Shown: in pieces, positions 8,514 to 16,008 of the stretch
Numbering within the stretch: position 1 is the stretch's first letter
Layout: the number at the start of each line of letters is the position of its first letter
Origin: Opitutia bacterium
GTDB lineage: Bacteria; Verrucomicrobiota; Verrucomicrobiia; Opitutales; Opitutaceae
Direction: 5' to 3'
DNA: 45,400 nt
Assembly (NCBI GenBank): GCA_025360615.1
Contig: JANYBX010000151.1
Span: 1 to 45,400, forward strand
The notes under the pieces: generated by a model
The model's input: only the letters and a program-made list of their open reading frames with translations
Database searches by the model: none
Told to the model about the DNA's origin: nothing
Made by a program: the position numbers and the translations under genes

Positions 8514-8554
8514 GCGAGTGGGGCGCTCACGGAATCACTCGTCGCGGAGACTGA

Positions 8555-8588
8555 GTTGCATCATGCAACGCGTATTTGCAGTGTGCAT
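8555..8588. promoter_or_regulatory. Tandem palindromic operator candidate
   Basis: In the 136-bp divergent gap between the hybrid kinase gene and rmuC there is a perfect 15-bp inverted repeat, GTTGCATCATGCAAC (8555-8569). A second related site, TTGCAGTGTGCAT, lies at 8576-8588. Both have the form TTGCA-N3-TGCAW, and their starts are exactly 20 bp apart, about two helical turns. The right-hand site overlaps the -10 and spacer of the minus-strand promoter proposed here, and the left-hand one would cover its transcription start. This layout suits binding of two dimers of a repressor. The repeats are seen directly; the function is inferred. Confidence 0.55.
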
Positions 8589-8601
8589 TTCACTCTGTCA
8601 A
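8574..8601 (-). promoter_or_regulatory. Putative sigma70 promoter of the sensory operon
   Basis: Reading the minus strand, a consensus -35 TTGACA (8601-8596) is followed after 16 bp by GCAAAT (8579-8574), or after 17 bp by CAAATA. The -10 match is mediocre. Transcription would begin near 8567, about 55 bases before the kinase start codon, and inside the tandem palindrome, which suggests repression. Confidence 0.45.
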
Positions 8602-8649
8602 GGAGTGCGTCCTGAGGGGTTTCCCCGCTGCCACTTAAAATTTCTCCCC

Positions 8650-9939
8650 GTGAATTTCGCTCCCGCCATCATTCTCTCCGCCGCCCTCACCGGCCTCTTC
8701 GTCTGGCTCTTTCTGCGCAGCCGCCACGCCGCGCTCGCCGAACGCATCACTACGCGCGAAGAGGAAAACCGCCGCCTCACCTCCGAGCTCGCCCTCCTCC
8801 GCACCGCCCGTGACGAACTCGCCACCCAGCTCACCCGCGCCCAAAGCCACCTCGATGCCGAACGCGCCGCGCACGAGCGCCTCGTCAGCGAATTCAAGGC
8901 CCTTTCCGCCGACGCCCTCCGCGCCAACCGCGCCGACTTTCTCGAACAAGCCAAGCAAACCTTCTCGCACCTCCAGCAACAATCCGCCGGCGACCTCGAC
9001 AAACGTCAGCTCGCCATCGACGCCCTCGTCAAACCCCTCCGCGAGTCCCTCGAAAAAGTTGACGGCAAAATCGCCGACATCGAAAAAGCCCGCGCCACCG
9101 CCTACGGCGCCCTCGCCGAGCAGCTCAAAAATCTCGGCACCGCCCAGCTCCAGCTCCAAGCCGAAGCCGGCAAACTCTCCACCGCCCTCCGCTCCACCTC
9201 CTTCGCCGGCAGCTGGGGCGAACTCCAGCTCCGCCGCGTCGTCGAGATGGCCGACATGCTCCCCTACTGCGATTTTTCCGAACAGGAGACCGCCGCGTCC
9301 GGCGGCTTCCGCGCCGATCTCGTCGTGCGCCTCCCCGGCGGCCAGCGCATCGTCGTCGATGCCAAGGCCCCGCTCGAATCCTACCGCGCCGCCGTCGACA
9401 CCACCGACGAACCCACCCGCGCCGCCCGCCTCGCCGACCACGCGCAAAAAGTCCGCGGCCACATCGATGCCCTCGGCGCGAAAAACTACTGGGAGCAATT
9501 TCAACCCGCGCCCGAGTTCGTCGTCCTCTTTTTGCCCGGCGATCATTTCCTCACCGCCGCGCTCTCCGCCGACTCCAGCCTCATGGACCGCGCCCTCGCC
9601 CGCCGCGTGCTCCTCGCCACGCCCACCACGCTCATCGCCCTCCTCAAGGCCGCCTCCTTCGGCTGGCGCCAGGAAGCCGTCTCGAAAAATGCCGACGAAA
9701 TCAGCGCCCTCGGCCGCCAGCTCTATGACCGCGTCGTCGGCTTCGCCGACAACCTCGACAAAGTCGGCCGCGGCCTCGACACCGCCATGAAAGGCTACAA
9801 CCAAGCCGTCGGCTCCTTTGAAAGCACGTTGATCCCCGGCGCGCGCAAATTCGCCGAACTCGGTGCCAAAGGCGCCAAGGAACTCACACCGCCCGCGGCC
9901 ATCGAAACCGCCGCCCGCGAAATCACCAAGCGCAGTTAA
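8650..9939 (+). CDS. rmuC: RmuC family DNA recombination protein
   Basis: A 429-residue protein from the GTG at 8650. An N-terminal membrane anchor (about residues 4-20) is followed by a long coiled coil (about 25-180) and a nuclease-like core. The core carries RmuC landmarks: GSWGELQLRRVVEMADM, then FRADLVVRLPGG and IVVDAKAPLESY with the D and the D-A-K of a PD-(D/E)xK-type site, then NYWEQF and EFVVLFLPGDHF. RmuC limits inversions and recombination at repeats; its biochemical activity is inferred from fold. The frame is open further upstream to 8476, but that stretch has non-coding character and contains the operator palindromes, so the anchor-proximal GTG is the better start. Transcribed divergently from the sensory operon; the TIGR03067 gene follows after 40 bp. 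Confidence 0.9.
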   Translation: MNFAPAIILSAALTGLFVWLFLRSRHAALAERITTREEENRRLTSELALLRTARDELATQLTRAQSHLDAERAAHERLVSEFKALSADALRANRADFLEQAKQTFSHLQQQSAGDLDKRQLAIDALVKPLRESLEKVDGKIADIEKARATAYGALAEQLKNLGTAQLQLQAEAGKLSTALRSTSFAGSWGELQLRRVVEMADMLPYCDFSEQETAASGGFRADLVVRLPGGQRIVVDAKAPLESYRAAVDTTDEPTRAARLADHAQKVRGHIDALGAKNYWEQFQPAPEFVVLFLPGDHFLTAALSADSSLMDRALARRVLLATPTTLIALLKAASFGWRQEAVSKNADEISALGRQLYDRVVGFADNLDKVGRGLDTAMKGYNQAVGSFESTLIPGARKFAELGAKGAKELTPPAAIETAAREITKRS

Positions 9940-9979
9940 ATCCAGCAGGGCACGTCTCCCGCCCACCCGCCCACGCCCC

Positions 9980-10357
9980 ATGTCCGCCCCACCCCTCAGC
10001 CCACCCTCCATCGCCGGCACCTGGGAACCCATCCGCGCCGAACTCGACGCCGAGCCCGTGCCCGAACTCGTCGTCCGCCAAACCCACGTCGAGCTCACGG
10101 CCGACACCTACGTCGTTTATTTCGGCGGGCAACTCGCCGACCGCGGCACCTACCTTCTCGCCCACGGCGAACCCCACGCCTCGCTCACGCTCCACGGACT
10201 CGAAGGCCCCAACGTCGATCGCACGATCCCCGCCATTTATCAGCTCGCGGGCGACCGCCTCCGCATCTGCTACGGCCTCGACGGCACCCCGCCCACCGCC
10301 TTCGCCACCACCGAAAATTCCCGCCGCTACCTCGTCACCTACCGCCGAAAAATTTAG
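9980..10357 (+). CDS. TIGR03067 domain protein
   Basis: A 125-residue protein starting at the ATG at 9980. It has the pattern of the TIGR03067 family known from planctomycetes and verrucomicrobia: an initial IAGTWEPIRAELDAEPVP (G-T-W opening), a middle strand TADTYVVYFGG, then GPNVDRTIPAIYQLAGDRLRICYG and a closing YLVTYRR. The family is a small lipocalin-like beta-barrel in prediction, with no established function. No signal peptide is present, so it is probably cytoplasmic. Between rmuC and the restriction-modification gene on the same strand, with 40 and 71 bp gaps. Family assignment from memory of the motif pattern; function unknown. Confidence 0.7.
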   Translation: MSAPPLSPPSIAGTWEPIRAELDAEPVPELVVRQTHVELTADTYVVYFGGQLADRGTYLLAHGEPHASLTLHGLEGPNVDRTIPAIYQLAGDRLRICYGLDGTPPTAFATTENSRRYLVTYRRKI

Positions 10358-10428
10358 CCCGCCGTTCCGCGCGACTTGCCGCTTGCCGCTCCTGCCCGGC
10401 CCGTTTTGCTCGCCCCACGCCGCCCCGC

Positions 10429-13400
10429 ATGTCCGCCCCCGCCCCCGCCACGTTTGAGACGTTCGAGCCCGCCCTTCGCGATCTCGTCGCCCGTTTCTCC
10501 GCCGGAGCCGTCGGCTTTCTCTCGCGCCAATACGACGAGGCGTCGCTCCGGCAGGATTTTTTAAACCCCTTCTTCCGCGCCCTCGGCTGGGATTTGGAAA
10601 ACACCGCCCGGCTCATCCTCAAGCACCGCGAGGTCGAGATCGAGAGCCGCACCCTGATCGCCGGCCGCAAAAAACGCGCCGACTATCTCTTCCGCACCGA
10701 TGGCACCGACCGCTTCGTTTGCGAGGCCAAGAAACCCTCCGAAGCCCTCGGCTCCGCCCACGCCTTCCAGGCCAAGCGCTACGGCTGGAACAAGGAAGTT
10801 CCCCTCGCCCTCCTCACCGACTTCGAGGAACTCTGCCTCTACATCGTCGCCGCCCGTCCCTACCTCGGCGATCCCGTCGAGGTCGGCCTCTGGAAAAAGT
10901 GGCACTACACCGAATATCCCGCCCACGCCCGCGAGATTTGGGATCTGCTTTCCCGCGATGCCATCGCCGGCGGCTCCATCGACCGCCTCCTCGACACGCT
11001 CCCCAAAAAGCCCTCCGGCAAAGGCCGCGCCCGCCAGCTCTGGCTCATCCGCCCCGACCGCTCCCGCGCCCTCGACACCGATTTTCTTAACTTCCTCGAC
11101 GAGTCCCGCCGCACCCTCGGCTCCGATCTCCTCCGCCACAACGTCACCGCCGATCTCCGCGCCAATCCCGCCCGCCTCAACGAGGCCGTCCAATCCATCC
11201 TCGACCGCCTCCTCTTCCTCCGCATCTGCGAAGACCGCGACATCGACACCGGCACCAATCTCCACCTCGAAGTCGAAAACTGGCGCAGCGCCACCGGTCG
11301 CCCCTCGCCCAGCCGCGCCCGCCAGTCCTTCCTCCCCGGCGTTGAAGAGCCGCCTCCGCCCTCCGGCTCGCCCACCCTCTCCACCGATATTCTCTGGCCC
11401 CGTCTCGTCGCCCACTTCCGCGCCCTCGACCGCCGCCCCGCCTCCCACGTCCCCTACTTCAACGGCCACCTCTTCAAGCCCCACTTCACCGAGGAACTCA
11501 CGGTCGGCGACGATTGGCTCGCCACTTTCCTCGACGATCTCAGCAGCGACGAATCGCCCTACCTCTTCGCCGTCATCCCCGTCGAAATCCTCGGCACCAT
11601 CTACGAGCGCTTCCTCGGCAAAGTCATCCGGCCCCACGGCCTCGGCGTCACCATCGAGGAGAAACCCGAGGTCCGCAAAGCCGGCGGCGTTTACTACACC
11701 CCGCGCTACATCGTGGACTACATCGTCGAGCAGACCGTCGGCAAACTCCTCGCCGATCAGCCGCCCGAGCAAACCCTCGCCCTCCGCCTCCTCGATCCCG
11801 CCTGCGGCTCCGGCTCCTTCCTCATCCGCGTCTTCGAGCGCGTCTGCGAGCACTGGCTCGTCTGGCTCACCGCCCATCCCAAGGCGCGCAAAAAAAATCT
11901 CTGCTGGACCGATGCCGCCACCGGCGACGTCCACCTCACCGCCACGCTGAAACGCCGCATCCTCACCGCCAACATCTACGGCGTGGACCTCGACCCCGGC
12001 GCCGTCGAAGTCACCCAGCTCTCGCTCTACCTGAAGATGCTGGAAAACGAAAACCGCAACACCCTCGCCCGCGAACGCGAACTCTTCGCCGACGAAGCCG
12101 AGCCCGCGCTCCTCCCGCCCCTCGCCGCCAACATCAAGTGCGGCAACTCCCTCATCGCCTCCGATTTCTCCCTCGACCCCGACGAACTCGTCCGCGTCCG
12201 CGCCTTCGACTGGGACGTGCAATTCTCCCCCATCATGAAAGCCGGCGGCTTCGACGCCGTCGTCGGCAACCCGCCGTATGGGATGATCGACGATGAGTCC
12301 GTGCAACGCTACGCCTCCCAAAAATATCGCTGCACCGAAGGTCGCTATGATCTTTTCGAGGTCTTTTTCGAGCAGGCCGTGAAGCTCGCAGACCGCCGAC
12401 ACGGAGCGGCCATGTTCATCGTGCCATCACCCGTTCTGAGCAACGTCTACTCGCGCAAACTCCGCCAGCTCTTCCTCCGGGAGGGGCATCTTTCCGAGAT
12501 CACTAACTTTGGCCTCGCGGTCTTCGCCGATCCAACCGTCCACACCTGCATTCTGCGATTCAGTCATCATCGCCCTCCCAAACCCGTCACTGCGATTCGC
12601 TGCCAAGTGAGCGATCCGGCGCAGTTGCGCGGCGGCTTCGACTACACGATTGCCCAGGAAGAGCTGCCACAAGGCGAACACGCGACGTTCGACATTTTTG
12701 TCACGCCCCCGCTCCGTGCCATCTGTAACAAGCTGACCACGGTATCGGCTCCGCTGTCTGAAGTTTGTTTTATCCGGCAGTGCATCAAGACTGGCGATGA
12801 TGAGAAATACGTCGCCTCCGCACCGCACCGAATGTCCGCGCCTTGGAAGCCCAGTCTTCGCGGTCGCTCCATCGATCGCTACGACACAAAAGAGCACGAC
12901 CTCTATCTCAAATATGGCGGCTGGCTCGCGCGCAACTGGCAGAACACATCCTTCTACGAAGTGGCCAAGATTGCCGTCCGTGAAACCGGCAACCGGATCA
13001 CGGCTACGCTCGATGAAGCCGACCGTTATTTCCTCAGTTCGCTCTACGCAGTCTACCCAAAAAATCCGGATGCCGCTCCTTCGCTTCGGTTCCTGCTCGC
13101 GATTATCAACAGCCGGCTTGCGAGTTGGTTTGTGCGGCTCATCGCCTATGGCCTGACCGAAGGTGCATTCACAAAGATTCGCACGAATCAATTTGGTCGC
13201 CTCCCGATCCCGCGACTCGACCTAGAAAATAAATCCGACCGCGCCCGCCATGACCGCCTCGTCGCCCTCGTCGAAAAGATGCTCGCCCTCACTCCCAAGC
13301 TCCGCGCCGCTACCGGCGAGCAGGAGCGCGCCACCCTCCAAAACGCCGTCACCGCCACCGACCACCAGATCGATCGACTCGTCTATGAACTCTACGATCT

Positions 13401-13446
13401 CACCCCGGAAGAAATCGCCCTCGTCGAAAACGCCTCCCGCCCCTGA
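10429..13446 (+). CDS. Type IIG restriction-modification enzyme (Eco57I-like)
   Basis: 1005 residues combining nuclease, N6-adenine methyltransferase and target recognition. The N-terminus has a PD-(D/E)xK site: D85 (KKRADYLF) and E99-x-K101 (VCEAKKP). The methyltransferase has the GGVYYTPRYIVDYIV region, motif I with DPACGSG starting at D456, and the catalytic NPPY at 614-617. Residues from about 625 to 930 should form the target recognition domain; the end (LPIPRLDL onwards) is helical as in type IIG proteins. Such enzymes cut and methylate as one polypeptide, so no separate methylase is needed. Codons change within the gene: I counted A/T at third positions in 6 of 40 codons at 11161-11280 but in 14 of 40 at 12721-12840. 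This suggests a recognition region acquired by recombination. A small gene overlaps the 3' end. Confidence 0.88.
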   Translation: MSAPAPATFETFEPALRDLVARFSAGAVGFLSRQYDEASLRQDFLNPFFRALGWDLENTARLILKHREVEIESRTLIAGRKKRADYLFRTDGTDRFVCEAKKPSEALGSAHAFQAKRYGWNKEVPLALLTDFEELCLYIVAARPYLGDPVEVGLWKKWHYTEYPAHAREIWDLLSRDAIAGGSIDRLLDTLPKKPSGKGRARQLWLIRPDRSRALDTDFLNFLDESRRTLGSDLLRHNVTADLRANPARLNEAVQSILDRLLFLRICEDRDIDTGTNLHLEVENWRSATGRPSPSRARQSFLPGVEEPPPPSGSPTLSTDILWPRLVAHFRALDRRPASHVPYFNGHLFKPHFTEELTVGDDWLATFLDDLSSDESPYLFAVIPVEILGTIYERFLGKVIRPHGLGVTIEEKPEVRKAGGVYYTPRYIVDYIVEQTVGKLLADQPPEQTLALRLLDPACGSGSFLIRVFERVCEHWLVWLTAHPKARKKNLCWTDAATGDVHLTATLKRRILTANIYGVDLDPGAVEVTQLSLYLKMLENENRNTLARERELFADEAEPALLPPLAANIKCGNSLIASDFSLDPDELVRVRAFDWDVQFSPIMKAGGFDAVVGNPPYGMIDDESVQRYASQKYRCTEGRYDLFEVFFEQAVKLADRRHGAAMFIVPSPVLSNVYSRKLRQLFLREGHLSEITNFGLAVFADPTVHTCILRFSHHRPPKPVTAIRCQVSDPAQLRGGFDYTIAQEELPQGEHATFDIFVTPPLRAICNKLTTVSAPLSEVCFIRQCIKTGDDEKYVASAPHRMSAPWKPSLRGRSIDRYDTKEHDLYLKYGGWLARNWQNTSFYEVAKIAVRETGNRITATLDEADRYFLSSLYAVYPKNPDAAPSLRFLLAIINSRLASWFVRLIAYGLTEGAFTKIRTNQFGRLPIPRLDLENKSDRARHDRLVALVEKMLALTPKLRAATGEQERATLQNAVTATDHQIDRLVYELYDLTPEEIALVENASRP

Positions 13447-13807
13447 AGCCCGCCGCGCCGCGCTCGCCCGGGCGGCCCGCGCCGCGCTCCCGCCCGGCCT
13501 CGAGCGCGATACCATCCTCCTGCCCTGGGCCATCGGCGAAAGTGTCGTGATGGAGGCCGCCCAGTTTCTCCACGTCGCCCTGCCCGAGGAATACATCGAC
13601 CGCCTCGCCGCGAAGGCCGACCGCGTTTACCTGCACCGGCGCGGCAGCCGCTTCTGGCGGCAGATGCGCGCCCGCGGCCACGCCGGCCGCGACGCCCTCT
13701 ACATGTTCATGCGCCACTGGCTCAGCGGCCTGCTCCAGCGCGAGCGCCCCGCCCTCTTCCGCCGCCTCCCTGTCTGCTTCCACCTCGGTCGCCGGCTGCC
13801 CCGTTGA
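13385..13807 (+). CDS. Small basic protein coupled to the type IIG gene
   Basis: 140 residues if the ATG at 13385 is used, which overlaps the end of the restriction-modification gene by 62 bp in another frame. The start is uncertain because the well-formed part of the protein begins near ALPPGLERDTILLPWAIGES, close to the end of the upstream gene. The C-terminal part is rich in Arg, Trp and aromatic residues (FWRQMRARGHAGRDALYMFMRHWLSG) and has no membrane segment. I do not recognise a family. Codon use is native-like, unlike the recognition region just upstream. It is followed directly by a good terminator, so it ends this transcription unit. A controller, specificity or accessory role for the R-M enzyme is possible but only by position. 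Confidence 0.6.
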   Translation: MNSTISPRKKSPSSKTPPAPEARRAALARAARAALPPGLERDTILLPWAIGESVVMEAAQFLHVALPEEYIDRLAAKADRVYLHRRGSRFWRQMRARGHAGRDALYMFMRHWLSGLLQRERPALFRRLPVCFHLGRRLPR

Positions 13808-13820
13808 AATCCCAACATGC

Positions 13821-13848
13821 GCCGGATGCCGTCCGGCCTTTTATTTTT
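13821..13848 (+). terminator. Rho-independent terminator
   Basis: Stem GCCGGA (13821-13826) and TCCGGC (13832-13837) with a five-base loop TGCCG, followed by CTTTTATTTTT. It sits 13 bp after the stop of the small gene coupled to the type IIG enzyme and closes that unit. From here to 14031 (about 180 bp) I see no gene. Confidence 0.8.
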
Positions 13849-14031
13849 GCGGCCTCCATCCACCCAGACACGAAGACCCCGAGAGGAGAATTCCCGAAAT
13901 CGCGGAGCCGTCGTGTCACCCTGCCATTGAACTCTCGCAGCCGGAGCGGATTCCCGCCCGTGCGGCGCCCGAGACGATTCCTGCGGCTATCTTTGTTGCA
14001 ACGCCCCTCGCCCCAACCACGCTCCGCTTCG

Positions 14032-14430
14032 ATGAAAACGACCACAAATATCCTCCGTATCGTTTCGGGCTTTTTCGCCCTCGTTTCACTCTCGCTGACC
14101 ACGCACGCCATGCCCCGCGATAATGCCGCCAGCACCGTCGAGACCGACTTGAAGGCATCCTCTTCCCGGCAAAATCCCCTCCGCATCACGAGCTCGCAGG
14201 AGCGTCTGAAAGACACGTTTCTGACCGACGTCTCGATGAAAGTGTCCTGCCAGATTTCCGCCGCAGGCACCGTCGAATCCGTCAACGTCATCCGCCGCGG
14301 ACGCGATCGTGAGCTCAACGCCTCCATGCTCACGTCCCTGAAGCAGCAAAACTTCTCCCCCGTCTACGTCAAAGGCGTCGCTGTCGCGCACGAGGAAGTT
14401 CTCACCCTCACGCCGGCCGACAAAATCTAA
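14032..14430 (+). CDS. Small secreted TonB-C-terminal-like protein
   Basis: 132 residues. It starts with MKTTTNILRIVSGFFALVSL and a probable signal peptide ending at TTHA (about residue 26), with no lipobox. After a short linker, the remainder (VSCQISAAGTVESVNVIRRG, then LNASMLTSLKQQNFSPVYVKG) follows the pattern of the TonB C-terminal fold: a strand ending in a G-x-V turn, a V-x-V strand, a helix starting with a Leu-containing L-N-A-S-M, then the F-x-P strand. Unlike TonB it has no membrane anchor or proline-rich region, so it is probably a free periplasmic protein. It stands alone between two terminators. The function is unknown and the domain call is moderate. Confidence 0.6.
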   Translation: MKTTTNILRIVSGFFALVSLSLTTHAMPRDNAASTVETDLKASSSRQNPLRITSSQERLKDTFLTDVSMKVSCQISAAGTVESVNVIRRGRDRELNASMLTSLKQQNFSPVYVKGVAVAHEEVLTLTPADKI

Positions 14431-14452
14431 AAAGGCCCGCCCACTCTCCCGG

Positions 14453-14488
14453 AAAAATCCCGGTGCCAGCCATGGCGCCGGGATTTTT
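14453..14488 (+). terminator. Strong Rho-independent terminator
   Basis: A 15-bp stem with a single G-T wobble: AAAAATCCCGGTGCC (14453-14467), loop AGCCAT, GGCGCCGGGATTTTT (14474-14488). The stem ends in a T run on either strand, so it could work in both directions. It lies 22 bp after the TonB-C-like gene. Confidence 0.88.
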
Positions 14489-14556
14489 TATGCCCGTCTC
14501 GATCGAACCGGATCACCCGCGATTGCCAGTCGGGCAGCCATCCGAATCATTCAGGC

Positions 14557-15378
14557 ATGCAGCTCAGCGGCCTCTTCCTTTATCCCGTCAAATCTCTCGG
14601 CGGCTTCGCTGTCTCCAGTGCCACCGTCGACGCCCTCGGCCTCGTCGGCGACCGCCGCTTCCTCGTCATCGACGAATCCGGCCGCTTCCTCACCCAGCGC
14701 GCACTCCCGCGCATGGCCCTCATCGCCACCGCGCTCACCGCCGACGCACTCACGCTCTCCACTTCCGCCACGGGCTCGATCACCGTGCCCCGCGCTTCCG
14801 ATCCCTCGGCCCCGCTCCGTGCCGTCAACGTTTGGAAAAGCGAAAACCTCCTCGCCGAGGACTGCGGCGACGCAGCCGCCGCTTTTCTCTCCCACTTCCT
14901 CGGCACAAGCTGCCGCCTCGTCCGCATCGGTGAAAAATTTTTCCGCCCCATCCTGAAACCCACCGCGTTGGCCGGCGACATCGTCACCTTCGCCGACGCC
15001 TATCCCTTCCTCATCGTCAGCGAAGCCTCTCTCGCCGATCTCAACGACCGCCTCGTCGCCCGCGACGAAGAGGCGCTGCCGATGAACCGCTTCCGCCCCA
15101 ACCTCGTCATCACCGGCGCGCCCGCCTTTGCCGAAGACACTTGGCCGCGCCTCCGCATCGGCGAAATCATCTTCCGTGCCGGCGGTCCCTGCGTCCGCTG
15201 CCCCATCACCACCACCGACCAGCTCACCGCCGAGCGCGGCAAGGAACCCCTCCGCACGCTCGCCTCCTACCGTCGCGACGCCATCAATTCCACCGACGTC
15301 AATTTCGGCCAAAACCTCATCCACGAAACCAAGTCCGGCGTGATCCGACTCGGTGATGCGGTGGAAATTCCGAGGTAG
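14557..15378 (+). CDS. MOSC domain protein (YcbX/mARC-like)
   Basis: 273 residues. The N-terminal MOSC beta-barrel opens with LSGLFLYPVKSLGG, and GLVGDRRFLVID with RALPRMALI is the usual pattern of the family. The C-terminal MOSC domain has PNLVITG (about 185-191), and GGPCVRCPITTTDQ contains C212, the position expected to ligate molybdenum in the sulfurase/mARC group. In YcbX and mARC this molybdenum centre reduces N-hydroxylated base analogues. There is no C-terminal ferredoxin domain, so an external electron donor would be needed. The ATG at 14557 lies 126 bp after the previous gene and past the terminator, so the gene is likely monocistronic. A pair of palindromic repeats overlaps its end. 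Confidence 0.85.
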   Translation: MQLSGLFLYPVKSLGGFAVSSATVDALGLVGDRRFLVIDESGRFLTQRALPRMALIATALTADALTLSTSATGSITVPRASDPSAPLRAVNVWKSENLLAEDCGDAAAAFLSHFLGTSCRLVRIGEKFFRPILKPTALAGDIVTFADAYPFLIVSEASLADLNDRLVARDEEALPMNRFRPNLVITGAPAFAEDTWPRLRIGEIIFRAGGPCVRCPITTTDQLTAERGKEPLRTLASYRRDAINSTDVNFGQNLIHETKSGVIRLGDAVEIPR

Positions 15379-15468
15379 GGCGGGTTATCCCTAACCCGCC
15401 GCGTTTGGCTCCGCGCTCGTTTCGTCGCGGGCCACACCGCTTCGGCGGGTAAGGATAACCCGCCCTAC
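15375..15468. repeat. Paired palindromic repeat (REP-like)
   Basis: Two palindromes face each other. GGCGGGTTA-TCCC-TAACCCGCC lies at 15379-15400, and a second of the same sequence family lies around 15444-15464. Together they form a larger inverted repeat whose arms are GTAGGGCGGGTTATCC (15375-15390) and its complement (15453-15468). It sits between converging genes, begins at the MOSC stop codon, and may also end transcription on both strands. Related copies occur at 22128 and 45295. Confidence 0.8.
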
Positions 15469-15514
15469 CCGCGCACTCTGTCGCGGCGTCCACAACCCTT
15501 ACACTTACGCCCGT

Positions 15515-15910
15515 CTACTCCTCCCCGCCGACCCGCCCGCGCCGCGACTTGTGTTTCGCGCGATGCTTCTTCGCCTGGATCATCCGCAATTTTTGCCCGC
15601 GTGATTTTTGCCGCGTCCTCCGCCGCTCCGCCTCGCGCACGGATACCACCGCCTGCGCCGCGCGCCGTCGCTGTTCGCTTAATTTTTCGACCAGTTCCGC
15701 CCACGCCAGCTCGCGATTCGCCGTCTGCGAACGCTCCCGCTGGCAACGCACTTCCGTTCCCGTCGGCCCGTGCCGCAGCCACACCGTGCTGCTCGTCTTG
15801 TTGATTTTCTGCCCGCCCGGCCCCGCCCCTCGGACGAACTTCTCCTCCACGTCGCCGAGGCGCACGCCGAGGGCCGCCAGCTTTTCGGAGATTTGGGATG
15901 GCAAGGTCAT
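15515..15910 (-). CDS. Stand-alone GGQ peptide-release-factor-like protein
   Basis: 131 residues, only the catalytic domain of class I release factors. GAGPGGQKINKTSSTVWL holds the GGQ at 32-34, and the R-C-Q-R-E-R-S-Q-x-x-N-R-E segment (55-67) is also standard. It has no codon-recognition domain. The lysine/arginine-rich tail (RMIQAKKHRAKHKSRRGR) resembles the ArfB/YaeJ tail that enters the empty mRNA channel of stalled ribosomes; mitochondrial MTRFR-type proteins share this layout. The likely role is peptidyl-tRNA hydrolysis on stalled ribosomes. The ATG is at 15910. It is transcribed towards the MOSC gene and away from moxR, so the 98-bp gap to moxR should hold both promoters. Confidence 0.85.
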   Translation of the reverse strand: MTLPSQISEKLAALGVRLGDVEEKFVRGAGPGGQKINKTSSTVWLRHGPTGTEVRCQRERSQTANRELAWAELVEKLSEQRRRAAQAVVSVREAERRRTRQKSRGQKLRMIQAKKHRAKHKSRRGRVGGEE

Positions 15911-16008
15911 GGCCGCGCGGTTTGTTCTCTGAAACTCTTTTCTGTTCGCCGAGTCAAACCCGCCTCCTCGTTCCCACTCCGCCTCCCGTCTTCACCCCCT
16001 CTTTCGCC

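Noticed and set aside
8476-8649. N-terminal extension of rmuC
   Set aside because: The added residues are Cys/Arg/Ser-rich, overlap the start of the divergent gene, and run through the palindromic operator; the membrane anchor starts at the GTG at 8650.
10561-12402. 613-codon minus-strand open frame opposite the type IIG gene
   Set aside because: Its Gly/Glu/Ala/Val-only composition is the mirror of a codon-biased gene in GC-rich DNA; no motif, and it ends where the sense gene's bias changes.
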